A stretch of DNA of 64,000 nucleotides from Metallyticus violacea (lineage: Eukaryota; Arthropoda; Insecta; Mantodea; Metallyticidae), in NCBI GenBank assembly GCA_030762175.1, contig CM060831.1:142875001-142939000 (forward strand), written 5' to 3'. This document shows positions 1-11,092 of the stretch, one piece after another. The notes under the pieces are model-generated. The model saw only the letters and a list, made by a program, of their open reading frames with translations. It made no database searches and was not told the DNA's origin. Position 1 is the first letter of the stretch. Every line of letters starts with the position of its first letter. The position numbers and the translations under genes were made by a program.

Positions 1-683
1 CATTAAGTACTTAGATGGAAAAAGAAAAAAATATTAAATAAACAAAATATTTTGGAAAGTGATGCACATTTCTTAAAATAAACTTTAATTTGCATTACAG
101 TATATATTGTCATGGTCAAAATGTGCGTTGTTGCTTGGTAAATGTAGCTAAGCAGGGACAAATAGTGGTATATTTTTTCACTTTTGACATAAAATGCTCA
201 CATTGGTCAGCAAGTGGGTACATTTACCGAGGAAGCGTGTAAATTTGGTAGACCTAATTGAACCAGTCTTCCTTTTAATTGCTTTTGTATTTGTGAAAAG
301 TATTTTGATTTTAATGAAATGTCAATATATAATCATAAACATTTTTGTGGGCAATGGTACCTATTTTATTAGCGTTTACTTAGGTTCACACCTTTTAGTT
401 TAGCTTATGGCACCATATATGTATTAATACAAAATTCCCAGGAATATTGTTCAAACCAAGGGGACTGTTGGTTAAATGTTTATGAAAACACCAAGAAATA
501 ATATTACTAAAAGTAAATAAATAAAAGTGCTCTGGAAGATATGCAACCAAGTTTCATAGCTTTAACCGATAACAGCATTTCGTATTTATAAGATGAGTAA
601 AATAACAAATTCTACACACCATAGTTGTCAGCAATTACTAAGAATAAAGCACTTAATTTCATCACTCCACTTTCAAATAAAAA
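1..683. other. AT-rich stretch, no gene seen
   Basis: AT-rich DNA. The only open frame, at 194-403, has no recognisable domain and no splice or promoter context that would support a gene. No repeat family is recognised here. Confidence 0.5.
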
Positions 684-950
684 CCGCCACGGGTGGCCGA
701 GATCTTAAGGCGCGGAATCTTGAGCGGGAGGTTTGGGGTTCGATTCTCACCAGGATCGTCCTCCTTAACTGTTTTTTTTTTTTCAGCTTTTCCTCAGTCC
801 TCATAAATGGCAAGTGGTACCCTTAAATTATGCCAGAAACCCTTCCTTCCTTTAAATAAAAATACTTTCCAAATATATCATTTCGTCTAATGTACCATGT
901 TTCCACCGCCTGTGGTGCCTATGGTTAAAATGGGCTTTAAGCACTAATTT
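684..950 (+). mobile_element. SINE-A copy (tRNA-headed SINE)
   Basis: The head carries a pol III box A-like block (GTGGCCGAGATCTTAAGG) and a box B-like GGTTCGATTC, in the spacing of a class II (Ser/Leu-like) tRNA. The body has the family landmarks: a Py-rich CCTCAGTCCTCATAAATGGC block, then a 3' block with GTGGTGCC and a GCACTAA end. AATAAAAA flanks both ends (676-683 and 951-958), a plausible though low-complexity target-site duplication. At least 15 related copies in the window define the family. Confidence 0.85.
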
Positions 951-1448
951 AATAAAAATCAACTGAAAGCAAATAACCACTTTTTTACCATCTTCTCTTA
1001 TGCAGAAACTAGTACAATATACCGGCCACTCAAGAACACGTAAACTAATAAACACAACTATGTATGTTCCACATTCATAAAAAAAATGCTAATTGTTAGC
1101 AATTCTCACAAAATTGATAAGCTAAATATATCGATTTGTCAGAGCAACGTTTACATTTACCAGAAATTGTTCACAATAGCGTGTTTTGTACTTTGACTGT
1201 GAAATTAATTATATACAGCGCAATTATTAAAAGTAGAATAGCTTTTAATTCAAAATACAGCATTAAAAATTAAAAATACAGGTAAAGTTGGGTAATTCAG
1301 TAACCAATTTTTGGCAAGGATGCACAGAAAATATAAACAAAATAATATTAGAAGAAAATTAAAAGTAAAAGGCTGGTCATATAGAATCTATAAAAATAAA
1401 GCGGTTTGATTGTACAGAGAGGATGCCGAAGAAGGTATCTGAAACGAC

Positions 1449-1489
<41 letters not shown>

Positions 1490-1866
1490 AAAGAAATAGG
1501 AGTTTGGAAGGTGGAACATAGAGTAGAGAAGGAAGATAGAAGGTAACAGAGAAACTTGGTAGGGAACCGCAATTTAGCTGTATAAATATTTCATATGCTG
1601 ACCACTATTTGAAGGTTACTTATAGAAAATGGGACCAAACTCAAAAAAAGTAACGAACCTGGCTAAATATCATTGCATATTTTAAAAGTCCATGATTTAT
1701 GAAGAATTTCACTTGAAGTGCAGGATATGGTCATATTTTTTCAATGTAACTGCATACACACTTATGAACTATCATGCCAAAATAAGTACGAACAGACCCA
1801 GCAACTGTTATTATTTATTTCATAGATGTTCAAGGTGGATGTTTTTGCTCTTTGTTGGTAGCATTG
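951..1866. other. AT-rich stretch with one microsatellite
   Basis: No gene recognised. It contains the GA microsatellite listed separately. The open frame crossing that microsatellite on the minus strand is low-complexity Ser-Leu sequence and is not a gene. Confidence 0.5.
1452..1490. repeat. (GA)n microsatellite
   Basis: Uninterrupted GA dinucleotides for about 35 bp, then the variant GAAGAGA. Confidence 0.95.
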
Positions 1867-1869
1867 TCA

Positions 1870-2076
1870 CACACGTTCCACGTCGACTACAGATGTAGAC
1901 GGAGGCACGGTTGATTTCCTCTTGCACAGACAACAAGAATCTTTAAATTGTACATACCATGCACGAATAGATTTATCTGTCTGTGAATCCTTCCCGTATT
2001 CTGCTTCGAAAGCGACGCTGGACTTAGTCGTGTGGAATTCCAGCACACAAAATGCCTTCTCCGGTGCTGTGGCCAT
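1870..2076 (-). pseudogene. Transposase-type N-terminal HTH (DUF4817-like) relic
   Basis: The minus-strand frame starts MATAPEKAFCVLEFH and continues with a helix-turn-helix pattern containing EYGKDSQTDKSIRAWYVQFK and CLCKRKS. This resembles the DUF4817-type DNA-binding domain found at the N terminus of many arthropod Tc1/mariner-like proteins. About 69 codons are open, then a stop follows VDVERV. No DDE catalytic domain follows, so this is a solo or truncated N terminus. A few residues between the first two helices seem missing compared with the family (inference). An exapted small protein is possible but unsupported. Confidence 0.6.
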
Positions 2077-2214
2077 TTTCACAAAGCACCATCTGATGGT
2101 CAACGGATCGACAGCAACATAAATACAATGTTCAAATTTTCTTCGTAGCCTTGTGCAAGATGCACTCAAGAACTCTGAGTATTCAGGTAGTGCTGAGTTT
2201 TTAAATCGCCCTAG

Positions 2215-2690
2215 AACTGTTTGAGTGACTCAGGTGGTAACGCGACTGGCATTTGGGAAGTCCGGGTTCAAATTCCTTAGAGCCAGGTAATCTGACATAG
2301 TTTTTTTCCTGGTTTCTCTTTGTCGCTTAGGCGAATGTTGAGGATGAATATTTATATTCCAAGAATTTTCCGCTATTTAATTTATTTATTCCAGTGGTTC
2401 TGATACAGGGCTGGGAGTGCCAGATGTGCGGTGTGACGGTAGCTTGCGCTTTGGAAAGTTTCTGTTCCGGGGTCTAATATGAAAGAACCCTTCTGAGGGG
2501 CTACGCTGACGTTGGGCTGTTCTATCCGGAAACAATGTTAGGGATCCCTTAAATGCCTTACCGACCGTACTTCTCCCTTACGCCCAGATATGCCCCAATT
2601 AGAGGCGTAGGCACAAACGGCCAGCCTTTGAGCAAGGATGAAGTACCGAATGTCCTTCTTCTTCCCTGTCAATTCAGTCCATTCCAGCCC
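2215..2690 (+). mobile_element. SINE-C copy (long tRNA-headed SINE)
   Basis: The head has a box A-like GACTCAGGTGGTAACGCG and a box B-like GGGTTCAAATTCC. The body is about 470 bp and shares blocks with other copies: a GTCGCTTAGGCGAATG block, GTGCGGTGTGACGGTAGCTTG, TATCCGGAAACAATGTTAGG, and a 3' end with GGCGTAGGCACAAACGGCCAG. Copies at 7247, 16315 (-), 30490, 32459 and 45566 confirm a dispersed family. Confidence 0.8.
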
Positions 2691-2856
2691 AACCACGTAT
2701 GTTTAAATTCATTTCTAATTTTACTGAATGGCAAGAATGGAATTGTTAAGATTATAGCATATGTTTGTTAACAGGGAAACAATGAATAAAATAACTGTAT
2801 AAAAATAAAGTGTATAAACAGAAAGTAAACTATTCATTCTTTAATTCAAATGTGAG

Positions 2857-3010
2857 TTTTATGCTCTATATTTGAAAGAAAATTAGTCAGTCCTTTACAA
2901 ATGTTTATGGGCTAAAACTTGATATTTTAAATTCTATTTTATGTTCTATATTTGACAAAAAATTAGTCAGTCCTTTACAAATGTTTATGGGCTAAAACTT
3001 GATATTTTAA
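2857..3010. repeat. 80-bp tandem duplication
   Basis: Two near-identical units lie at 2857-2930 and 2937-3010. Both contain AATTAGTCAGTCCTTTACAA and GGGCTAAAACTTGATATTTT. Only a few substitutions separate them, so the duplication is fairly recent. Confidence 0.9.
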
Positions 3011-4096
3011 GCCATATGTACACTCGGATATTCACGTTATTTAACATTAAAAATAGATACTAGCTGATGAAGATGTCTAAAACTGTGTAAAATCTCAGAA
3101 TAAATAAATAACTTGCAATGGAAAAGAGTAGAAAACTCGATTCTTCATATAAAAAAGGTAAGCTATTTCTCACATATGAAGAGTAAACCTAATTCTAAAA
3201 CGATTGCATAATAAAACTGTATGGCATAAGTTAATAATTTACATTATGTAAAGACAGAATTTTCTTCAATGCCGATAGTGTTTCTTCTATGAGGTGATTA
3301 ATTTCTAACATATTTCTTATTTCATGGTATCCTGTTGTGTATCTCTGAATCAGAACGTATAAATCTTAGATTACTGCAGTAGAAAAACTGATCTATTTCA
3401 TTTGTTTCTCTGCATACGCATAGCCTCTACAGCAAAGAGTATGCAAAAAAAAAAAAAAAGAATTCCGACAAAAAGATTTGTCTCTTTCATTCTCAAAGAC
3501 CCCGCAAAACGATAGCAGTTTTAACGTTTATCAGCGCTTCATCGCATTTTTCCTACCGTATGCAGTCATGCAACCGAAAGTTCGAATCTTGTACATGCCA
3601 TTCAACAGGAGGATAGACACTCAAATACCTGGATTATTTTTCGCATTTAAAAACATCGGGTAAAATCATATTACTGAGGAAAGTTGTTTAATTCGAATCA
3701 TTTTGTTCCTAAACTGGATATACTATTAGTGATATTATAAGAAATGGAACAACTTTGCATGTTTTATATAAAGAAACTAGTAATTATAGCAAAGAAAGTA
3801 CGAATTATCAAAAAATAGAAAAATGTACAATTTTATTTGTGTTATGATTAATTATTTATTATAACACTTATAATTATTAAAAGTTCTACATGATTTATAA
3901 ATATTTATACACGTTTAATGTAACAACTGCCTACTACAAAGCATATGTCAGTCGATAAAGTTCTTGCCGTTTATGGTGTAGCATATCAAGGTCCATATTT
4001 TTGATGGCAGTAACAATGTATACGCATGCACAAGTAACAATGTAATTTTTTTATATTTATTGATGCCTTATACTTATTTCTTTATTACATAGTTTT
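3011..4096. other. AT-rich stretch, no gene seen
   Basis: About 1.1 kb of AT-rich DNA with a 15-base A run at 3445-3459. The open frame at 3478-3663 has no recognisable domain. Confidence 0.5.
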
Positions 4097-4330
4097 ACAA
4101 CAGAATCAAAGTTGTGCCATTCATTTGGAATAACCCTGTATAGTGTCAGTATAATTACTATTTCCGATTTATGTAAAAATATTAAAACGCTTTTCTATAT
4201 TAAATATTTTCTTTACAATAAACAATCAAAATTGTGCCATTCATTAGGAGTAACGCTGTATTGTTTAAGTACAATTGCTATAATTAAACAATATTTCGGA
4301 TTTAAGTAAAAATAATTAAAACGTGCAAAA
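4097..4330. repeat. Diverged ~120-bp tandem duplication
   Basis: Unit 1 (about 4097-4222) and unit 2 (about 4223-4330) share GTGCCATTCATTNGGARTAAC, CTGTAT, AGTAYAATTRCTA and a TAAAAATAATTAAAACG-type end. The divergence suggests an older duplication than the one at 2857. Confidence 0.75.
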
Positions 4331-4388
4331 TACGTCACAGAAACTACGTATTCATTTTTTCAAGATTTTTGTAAAAGTGAAAATTAAA

Positions 4389-4396
<8 letters not shown>

Positions 4397-4436
<40 letters not shown>
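4397..4436. repeat. (AT)n microsatellite
   Basis: Uninterrupted AT dinucleotides preceded by an A run. Confidence 0.95.
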
Positions 4437-4438
<2 letters not shown>

Positions 4439-4716
4439 TAAATTTGCAGCAATAACTTCTTTAATTGTAGTATATCATTGTGTAGTGAGTTGTTCAGTGT
4501 TACTGGCCGGCAGAGCGCAACTGCGTACTAGTGGAAGTCACTCGTTTAGGCCTAAATGCATTTGCAGACAGCAGACAGCAGCTACTTTGAGGGAGGGCTT
4601 TGTGCTTTCATGTGTTACTCGGTACTTTCATTGTGTGTAAATTATGAGCTAATTGTTCTTCTTCACTGCAGCAAAGACATAGTCTTGAAGAATCGAATTT
4701 TATATCCACTGTATAT

Positions 4717-4846
4717 ATATATGAAACAAGATTCTTGCAGAAAAGTGGTAATGCAATTCTCAAGAGAATATTCTGGCAATAGTGTTCCACGTGCAGAAAC
4801 TGTTCGCCAACTTGTTAATAAGTTACGACAGACAGGTTTTCTCAAT

Positions 4847-4850
<4 letters not shown>
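4717..4850 (+). pseudogene. Transposase N-terminal HTH fragment
   Basis: The frame reads KQDSCRKVVMQFSREYSG and then VPRAETVRQLVNKLRQTGF, the helix-turn-helix pattern of DUF4817/IS630-type transposase N termini. It ends at an A run and AT microsatellite, and no catalytic part follows. It is a truncated relic rather than a gene. Assignment is by pattern only. Confidence 0.55.
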
Positions 4851-4909
<59 letters not shown>

Positions 4910-4913
4910 TATA
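4850..4913. repeat. Poly(A) plus (AT)n
   Basis: About 43 A residues followed by about ten AT repeats. The poly(A)-AT structure directly abuts the transposase fragment and could be an insertion tail or a slippage tract. Confidence 0.9.
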
Positions 4914-5179
4914 CAAGCATTTCCTATGCAGATGCCGGCAATGTATTGCCACTGAGGAGCATTATTTTCTTCATCTCTTATAATACAGGCTGGTGCTTAT
5001 CATCATGTTTTAAAACGTTTCATTTTATGCTTCCAGTACAAAAAAATCCTTGAGGGCAGTTTAGTCACTGCTGACTGTTGGCCTACCGTAGCGACCGCTG
5101 CGTCCTATATTTCCGTCTTGCAACAAAGAGTGTAATTTAGCAGGAGCGAATGTGATCAACACATCGCATCCCATTGGTT

Positions 5180-5372
5180 TTTACTCGAAGGCGGGCTGAT
5201 CAAAGTTCGCTACCTCTATACCAGGCAGTTGTTTTCCAATTGCCTTCAAGAGGCTGGATAGATCTCATTTAGTACTTTCCTAACTTAGAAAAGCAGGTAC
5301 CGCAGATCGAATCCGGGACCTCCCGGCCAGCATCAGCAACAACGATAATCACTAAGCCACGGAAGCGGCCAT
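5180..5372 (-). mobile_element. SINE-E candidate (tRNA-headed)
   Basis: On the minus strand, starting near 5372, there is a box A-like GTGGCTTAGTGATTATCG and then a box B-like GGATTCGATCT about 45 bases on. A body with CTTTTCTAAGTTAGGAAAGTA and GGCAATTGGAAAACAACTGC follows. A fragment with the same CTAAGTTAGG block after a box B lies at 52630. This is an inferred separate SINE family; copies elsewhere in the genome would settle it. Confidence 0.5.
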
Positions 5373-5933
5373 TAACTCATCCCTGTTTTTCTGTTGCGCT
5401 GGCTGAACTTCCTTAGCATGCAACCGCATTCAGGTGACCGTATCTTAGATAACCTCCGGTATTATTTTTCTCTAGCATTCGAATATTATTGCTGCTTTAA
5501 GCGTACAATATAGACTTTTTTTTAACAAGTGACATGATGCTTTGTAGAAAAAGATAAAGATTGATAAGAGCGGGAAAAGAGAGTTGGAAATGACCCTTGA
5601 AACACATTCTCACCCATGAGAATGAATGTGCTCGATGGCACCACAATCCCCATCTGTCAACCCTCATCAACGCAACAAGTTAGCTCTGGAGAATCCATAT
5701 AATTTCGGAAAAACTAGACAGTTGGACACCTGGTTATTGCAAAGTCGAGACTTAAAGAGCCTCAGGTATTGACTTCGGCAAGTTAAAAGACTACACACAT
5801 AGGCTTCCCCAAAGATACTACTGTTGCATTAATTTAGCTTTGTTTATAGAACTTTTGGGTATTTCAATCATGCATCCATACCACGTAGACTGTTTACGAC
5901 ACTGCCACTGATAGTTGTGTAGGTAGTGAGAGG
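5373..5933. other. Unexplained intergenic stretch
   Basis: Mixed-composition DNA with no recognised gene or repeat family. Nothing beyond short open frames is visible. Confidence 0.4.
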
Positions 5934-6225
5934 TCGGAGCAGCTAAGTGTAGTGGTAACCATACCTGCCTTCTAAACCCAAGATCGCGGGTTCAAACCCG
6001 GCCAGGACCAATGATTTTTTCGGGCGTAAAAATCCTAAGTATGGCTTCCTTCGGAAGGGAAGGGAAGTAAAGCCGTGGGTCCCGTGTCGTACATTTACGG
6101 CAAGAAAAAGAACCTCAAGTTTGAAAGAAGAGACCTCTGAGCAAAATTTGTTGTCCGATTCACGCCCTGAATTGAATGGGACGCTGATGACATGAGATAT
6201 TAAAGTGCGTCCGTAAATAAATCAA
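5934..6225 (+). mobile_element. SINE-B copy
   Basis: The tRNA-like head has box A (AGTGTAGTGGTAACC) and box B (GGGTTCAAACCC), ending GGCCAGGACC. The body shows the family landmarks CGGGCGTAAAAATCCTAAG, CCTTCGGAAGGGAAG, CCGTGGGTCCCGTGTCGTAC, CTCTGAGCAAAATTTG and GACGCTGATGAC, and it ends in GTCCGTAAATAAATCAAT. It is nearly full length (about 290 bp). The sequence just before the head departs from the GGTCCTGGTGG consensus. Confidence 0.85.
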
Positions 6226-6959
6226 TAAAAAAAGAGTTAAGATGAGATAGAAGGGGGGAGAATATTCTGAAAACCCCTACTTATGTCTAGAAAAATACAA
6301 TGGATCGCTACTGGAGTGTGACTACACTTTCTGGCTATGAACCAATGGGGATACAAAAATATGAGTGTTAATGAGATTCCTGTACACACCTATCAAATTT
6401 GCTTTCCAATCTGCAACAACTTCACTGAGCTGTTTTCTCTTCCATATCCGCCTTTTTCTGTCATAGTGGAATGATTAGTTAAATAAATAAATCAGCATGT
6501 AAAGTGAGTAGGGATATTAGTCTGATTATATAAACCAAAGAATGATTAGCAACAGGAATATCCAATAAATAAACCACATGGGACAGTTTGCAATCAGGAC
6601 TCAATCTGTATAAAAACAGCGGTCCTGCATTTGGAACGCCCGTGGTATATTATAAACATTCGTTATACTTTGTTCTTCTCCAATAATTAGCTCCTGCTAA
6701 AACTAATTGCATTAAATCCATCAATTATAAAACGAGGTGCACATTCTGACGCTAGATGTCACGGTCGACCAGTAAAATGCGTCTCCGCGTAAGAATCGTA
6801 GTAGCGTAAACGTTGGCAATACGTTCAATAACGAAACTGCTATATGTGCGGAAATAGGCAGCACATTTATTGCTCGTTTATTGCACTCTCATTGTTTGTT
6901 TAGTGTGCTAGAAGTAAGGTTAGCATGTATACTTGCCTAACATAAAAAAGAGCAGATAT
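6226..6959. other. Unexplained stretch, possible mariner flank
   Basis: No gene recognised. The part from about 6720 precedes a mariner-like coding relic and may include its terminal region, but I could not identify inverted repeats. Confidence 0.35.
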
Positions 6960-7230
6960 GTGCAGCTACCTAAAGTATTAGAGGTCGAGATGTTCCTTGT
7001 TTGGTGCATTGCATGTCACGTTCACGTCCAAGTGGCATAAGAGGTTCCGAGAAGAACGCATGTCATTGCAATATGATCCGCGCCCAGGACAGACCTATAA
7101 TGTTATTACTGCTGGTGTTGTTATGCGATTATGCGATTTTATTCCGGAAAACTGACGAACCATAGAGAAAGCAAATCATGTTTTTTGTCGGATAAACCAA
7201 AGTTACATATACCACCAGCAGTAACTAGAT
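6960..7230 (+). pseudogene. Mariner-type transposase N-terminal fragment
   Basis: From about 7028 the frame reads SKWHKRFREERMSLQYDPRP, the end of the first helix-turn-helix and the RPG-type linker of mariner-like transposases. Degenerate sequence like the second helix-turn-helix follows. There are in-frame stops and no catalytic domain before a SINE-C begins at about 7247. A second relic at 8144 also contains the linker region, so the two are overlapping copies rather than halves of one element. Confidence 0.6.
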
Positions 7231-7246
7231 ATTTGCAAGCACAAAG

Positions 7247-7960
7247 GACTCACAGAGTGGCAAGGCTTGTGACTAGCATTCGGAGGGTTCCAGGTTCAAC
7301 TACTTTGTGACCGTCCAACCTGACATTGCTTTTTTTTTTCATGTAATTTCATTCCGTTGGTCCTATTACAGGGTCGAAAGTGCCAATGCAAAGTGGCTTG
7401 GTACGGCGTAACAGTGGCTTGCACCTTGGAAATGTTTCTGCCAAAGCATTTGGTTTGGCAGTGGCCCGTCTGAGAGGCTCGAATTCTTTGGTGGAGATCT
7501 GGACGGACCAAGGGGCGTTCTATCTGTAAACAATGCTAGAAACCCTATCTAAGTCCCCGCCTGGCGTCTCTAGCACTTGGTCGGCTGTGTTGGTACGGTT
7601 GTTTAGTGGTAACCATACTTGCCTCGTAGACCCAAGATAGCGGGTTCAATACCGGCCGGGGTCGATGGATTCTTTCGGGCGTAAAAATCCTAAGAATGAC
7701 TTCCTTCGAAATGAAAGAACCTCCAAGTCTGAAAGAAAAGGCTCTCAGCAAAATTTATCGGCCATTTTAGGCCTTAAATTCAATGGCACGATGATGACCT
7801 GAGAGAATCCGTAAATAAACCAAATCAACAAATTCCCTCACTAACCCTTTCCTACCGGAGGTGCCCCATTGGGAGCGTAAGAACAAAGAACCAGTCCTTA
7901 AGCACAGTCAAAGTATCGAGAAAAATCCTCCTCTATTCCTAACAATAAAATCTGATTCAA
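7247..7960 (+). mobile_element. SINE-C copy interrupted by SINE-B
   Basis: The head (GACTCACAGAGTGGCAAGG, then GGTTCAACTAC) and middle (GGCTTGCACCTTGGAAATG, TCTATCTGTAAACAATGCTA) occupy 7247-7587. The 3' end, with CCCCATTGGGAGCGTAAG, resumes at about 7831-7960. The intervening 243 bp are a SINE-B, so the SINE-C is older. Confidence 0.7.
7588..7830 (+). mobile_element. SINE-B copy nested in SINE-C
   Basis: The head has TTTAGTGGTAACCATACTTG and GCGGGTTCAATACC; the body has GGCGTAAAAATCCTAAG and AGCAAAATTTATCGGCC; the end is GTAAATAAACCAAATCAAC. It is slightly shortened internally. It lies between the middle and the 3' end of a SINE-C. Confidence 0.8.
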
Positions 7961-8143
7961 ATCAAAGTTGGCGATGCGTGTCGTGTGTTCATCCAATATC
8001 AGAAATGGATAAGAGTAAAGATGAGAAAAAAAAATTAAACTCTTTTTTTTTGACTGCCGAAAGTGTTAAGAGGGCCAGTTTATTGCCTATATCTGTTGTG
8101 AACGGCAAACATTGCATGTCATATTCACTTGTAATATAGTAAG

Positions 8144-8870
8144 ATGTGTGTCACTGCAAGAGATTCGGCCCAGGACAGGACCATGGCTTCATATCTCCTG
8201 ATATTATTGCTGGGTCGGATGATCTTATATGCGAAAACATACAGATATCGCAGTGGAAGAAATTCTATTTTGATATGGGTAAACAGGCCAGTAGTACTGA
8301 GAATTTTGTTCGCGGTTGTGCATCCTGCGGATAGCGGATCCATGAGAAAAAATGTGTGCCTCTGTTCCGTATCGTCACCGGGGACGAAGCATGTTGCCAC
8401 AATTTCGAGCAAAACCACCAGTGGAAATGCATGAAAAATGAAAAGTCCGAAGTCGTACACACATATTGGGGGAAAATCATGAGGATATTTTCTTCGACTG
8501 CCAGGAGCCGGGTTTGCCAATGTTCTGGAGGACAGTTTATGCGAAGCGCTGTGAAAACACTGAGGCGCGACCTGAAATGCTATCGAACTTCATTATTCTT
8601 CTCTATGATAACGCCCACTTGCAACTCTTCCAGTGAAAAATGCACTTCAGAAGTTTAACTGGGAAACACTTAAATATGCTCCCTACAGCCCAGATCTTTT
8701 CCTATGCATTTTTTACATTTTGACGACCTGCTGAGAGACATTCAAAAACATCGGTTTGAAACGGACGAGGACATACATTAGTAACCTAAAATCTTTTACA
8801 AGAATGTAAATGAAAGTCTTGACTTGCAGTGAAATAAATGCATTAACAGTTATGGAGATTACTTGAGAGG
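8144..8870 (+). pseudogene. Mariner-type transposase, broken
   Basis: Reading across frames gives a second-HTH region (GPGQDHGFISPDIIAGSDDL), then the first catalytic block RIVTGDEACCHNFEQN, then LLYDNAH for the second Asp region. A TAPYSPDL-type third block is degraded near 8685, and a tail with HRFETDEDIH follows at about 8748. Stops and frameshifts separate these parts. A segment normally lying between the second HTH and TGDE appears deleted. Inactive DD34D-type element. Confidence 0.65.
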
Positions 8871-9009
8871 TAATAAATGTTGCTGTCTTCTGGCCCATTT
8901 TCATTTCACAGCCTCTCATGTTTGTCACCAAGGTAACTAAAATAGAAGCTTACACAAAAACATGCTCCACTTGGGATCCGTCATTGTTCACCATATGATC
9001 CGTGCTATC

Positions 9010-9650
9010 ATATCAACAGTTTGATTTGGAGTTATAGCAGTTATCACGTTTACGCGGTTCCCTTCCCACACTACAGAAAATATGCTGTATGCCACCCTTT
9101 TCAGGAAGAGTTCCTCGATTATCATGGCCGATATGTGGAGCAGCCCTGTCTTGCTGAAAGACTTGCTGCTTGAAATTCAAAGCATTGATCTCAAGGTTGG
9201 AAGTGGGTAATGACTTGCTCCCGGTACCTTTCGGCGAGATGGTGGTGGCGCCATTATGATCTTGAATGAAACATGCACCAAAGACGCAGCCCACACGGTG
9301 ACTTATTCAGAATATAGGGGTCCAAACTTCTCCCACCCAAGGAACCTAATATTCTGCATGTTTACGTGCGCAATCAGGAGCACGTGACCTACATCTGACC
9401 ACTCCCAATTGTCGATGGTGTGTGGATCCGCGTAGAGATAAGCGCTGCACGAAATCAACAGTCGTGTATCTGGTCGGACAGGACACCAATTTCCTTAATC
9501 ATACGCCACTCACTGGTGGTTGGCAAATGCGCTGCAAGTTGTTCTTTGGTGATTGGTGATTTGCAGCTCTTTGCCCATAATACGCCCCGCTCTCATTACA
9601 CCTTGTTATGTGAGGTCTTCCGGACGTCCAGGGTTATGATCAAACATTTC
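9010..9650 (-). pseudogene. Tc1-like transposase, broken
   Basis: On the minus strand from about 9650 there is an HTH-like patch, then RIHTPSTIGSGQM around 9400. The longest open piece, 9013-9294, contains DHNGATTISPKGTGS and QVFQQDRAAPHIGHDNRGTL. The QQD-AAPH block is the second catalytic Asp region of Tc1/mariner enzymes. Several frameshifts and stops are visible. No inverted repeats recognised. Confidence 0.55.
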
Positions 9651-9770
9651 CAGTCAATGCAGGATATTTTTATTTGGTGGAGCAGACCTCAGGAACTCGA
9701 TTCTAATGGATAACAGGGAAGATCCTTCTGCCCCATAGCTAGGAAAATAATGTGCTTTACATTTCCTGGA

Positions 9771-10028
9771 GTGGTGTTTAACACCCGTTTTTACTACTGA
9801 GGCACACCACAGGCGGTGAACACTGATGATATATGAGATGAAATGATATATTGGGAAAGGAAGCATTCCAGGACCAAGTTTAGGGTACCTCCTGGCATTT
9901 GTCATTTATGAGGAATGAGAAAAACCTGGGAAAAACCTCAGTCAGGGAGGACGGTCCTAGCGGGATTCGAACCCCAGACCTCCCGTTCACGAGTCAGCGC
10001 CTTAACGACCTCGGCCACCCGTGGCGGT
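9771..10028 (-). mobile_element. SINE-A copy with 15-bp TSD
   Basis: Reverse-oriented SINE-A, with CGCCACGGGTGGCCGAGGTC (minus strand) at the right end. TTTACATTTCCTGGA (9756-9770) and TTTACACTTCCTGGA (10029-10043) flank it, matching at 14 of 15 bases. This is the clearest long target-site duplication in the window and indicates target-primed retroposition. Confidence 0.92.
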
Positions 10029-10043
10029 TTTACACTTCCTGGA

Positions 10044-10985
10044 TAGCGTACAACGGCATGCCGGCCTACACTCAACGTCTACTATAAACATAAATATACG
10101 ACACATGCATATTTAATGTTCAATTTGTTCAATTACATTTTTTGCAATATCCTGTAGTTGTATACGTAATAAGAGATGTTTTATTATGTTGTTTGTGAGA
10201 ATGAGCCCTCTAATGAACGCAGTATTGGGCAATCAAGTTTTGAAAGTGCGACACTCTCTTAGCGAGCGTCTTGGCGTCGCCCGCCAGTTCCTCCCACGCG
10301 ACGATGGCGTCTGTTTACGCAAGGCGCCAGCACTGGGTCGTTATCGTACGAGTATGCACAGCACTACCATCGCGTGCTGCTTCAGTTCAAGTGTGTTTGT
10401 GGCGTTTTCCGATAATCTTCTCTCGTTGATTAACGTGTTTAGAAGTTACACACCTCATTCTATGTGATTGCTGAATTTCATTTCACAAATTTCTTTCTCT
10501 AGATGATAGAAATGTATTCCTTGTAGTGTGTTTCAGATACACCAGATTCTTTAAATATTTAATTATCACGCCAAAACTCCGATTTTTACTTTTTCTCTAA
10601 TGCCACGTAAATGATGACTTTCAGTTGCTGCAATCTGAGAGATTTCTACTTCCTTCTATTTCCAAAAAAAATTAAACCTAGAATTTCCCACAACCATTGC
10701 TTAATACATTTTAATGCGTAAACAAAACAATGTCTCTAGGGGACTTTTATCTTGAACCTGATTTGCGCTTAATATCTGTAGAAGTTTTAATTTGCACTAG
10801 TGGTGCAAATGGATGTTTCGGTACAGTATTTTTGCCGGGGAAATGAGAGGAAGAAGAGTTTTCACTAACGGAAGAATAATTCTGCGGTTGCAGCCTCCCG
10901 TCCCGAGCCACTCCCGATCTGTAGCGGAAAAAGCCGAGGGTAGTGCTGCTTCCAGAGATATAGCTAGATAATACAGCATTTTAAT
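10044..10985. other. Unexplained stretch
   Basis: No gene recognised. The part at about 10235-10410 is richer in CG dinucleotides than its surroundings and could be a promoter or the end of an unrecognised element. Nothing definite. Confidence 0.35.
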
Positions 10986-11062
10986 ACAACGTCATGATAG
11001 CTCAGATGATTAGAGTGTCATGCTATTGGTGTGAGGGTAGCGGGTTCGAGTCCTCACGTCCT
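10986..11062 (+). other. tRNA-like sequence (SINE head or tRNA pseudogene)
   Basis: It contains box A-like TAGCTCAGATGATTAGAG and box B-like GGGTTCGAGTCC at tRNA spacing. The T-stem strands flanking the TTCGAGT loop do not pair, so a working tRNA is unlikely. A retroposed head or decayed tRNA fits better. Confidence 0.5.
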
Positions 11063-11092
11063 GAAGCTTTATTTCTTTCTTTTAAAATTAAA

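Noticed and set aside
5934..6010. SINE heads as genuine tRNA genes
   Set aside because: The heads recur with the same 200-bp non-tRNA bodies and TSDs, and the anticodon loop is enlarged; they are SINE promoters, not tRNAs.
10986..11062. Functional tRNA gene
   Set aside because: Box A and B are present but the T-stem does not pair, so a tRNA-derived repeat or pseudogene is more likely.
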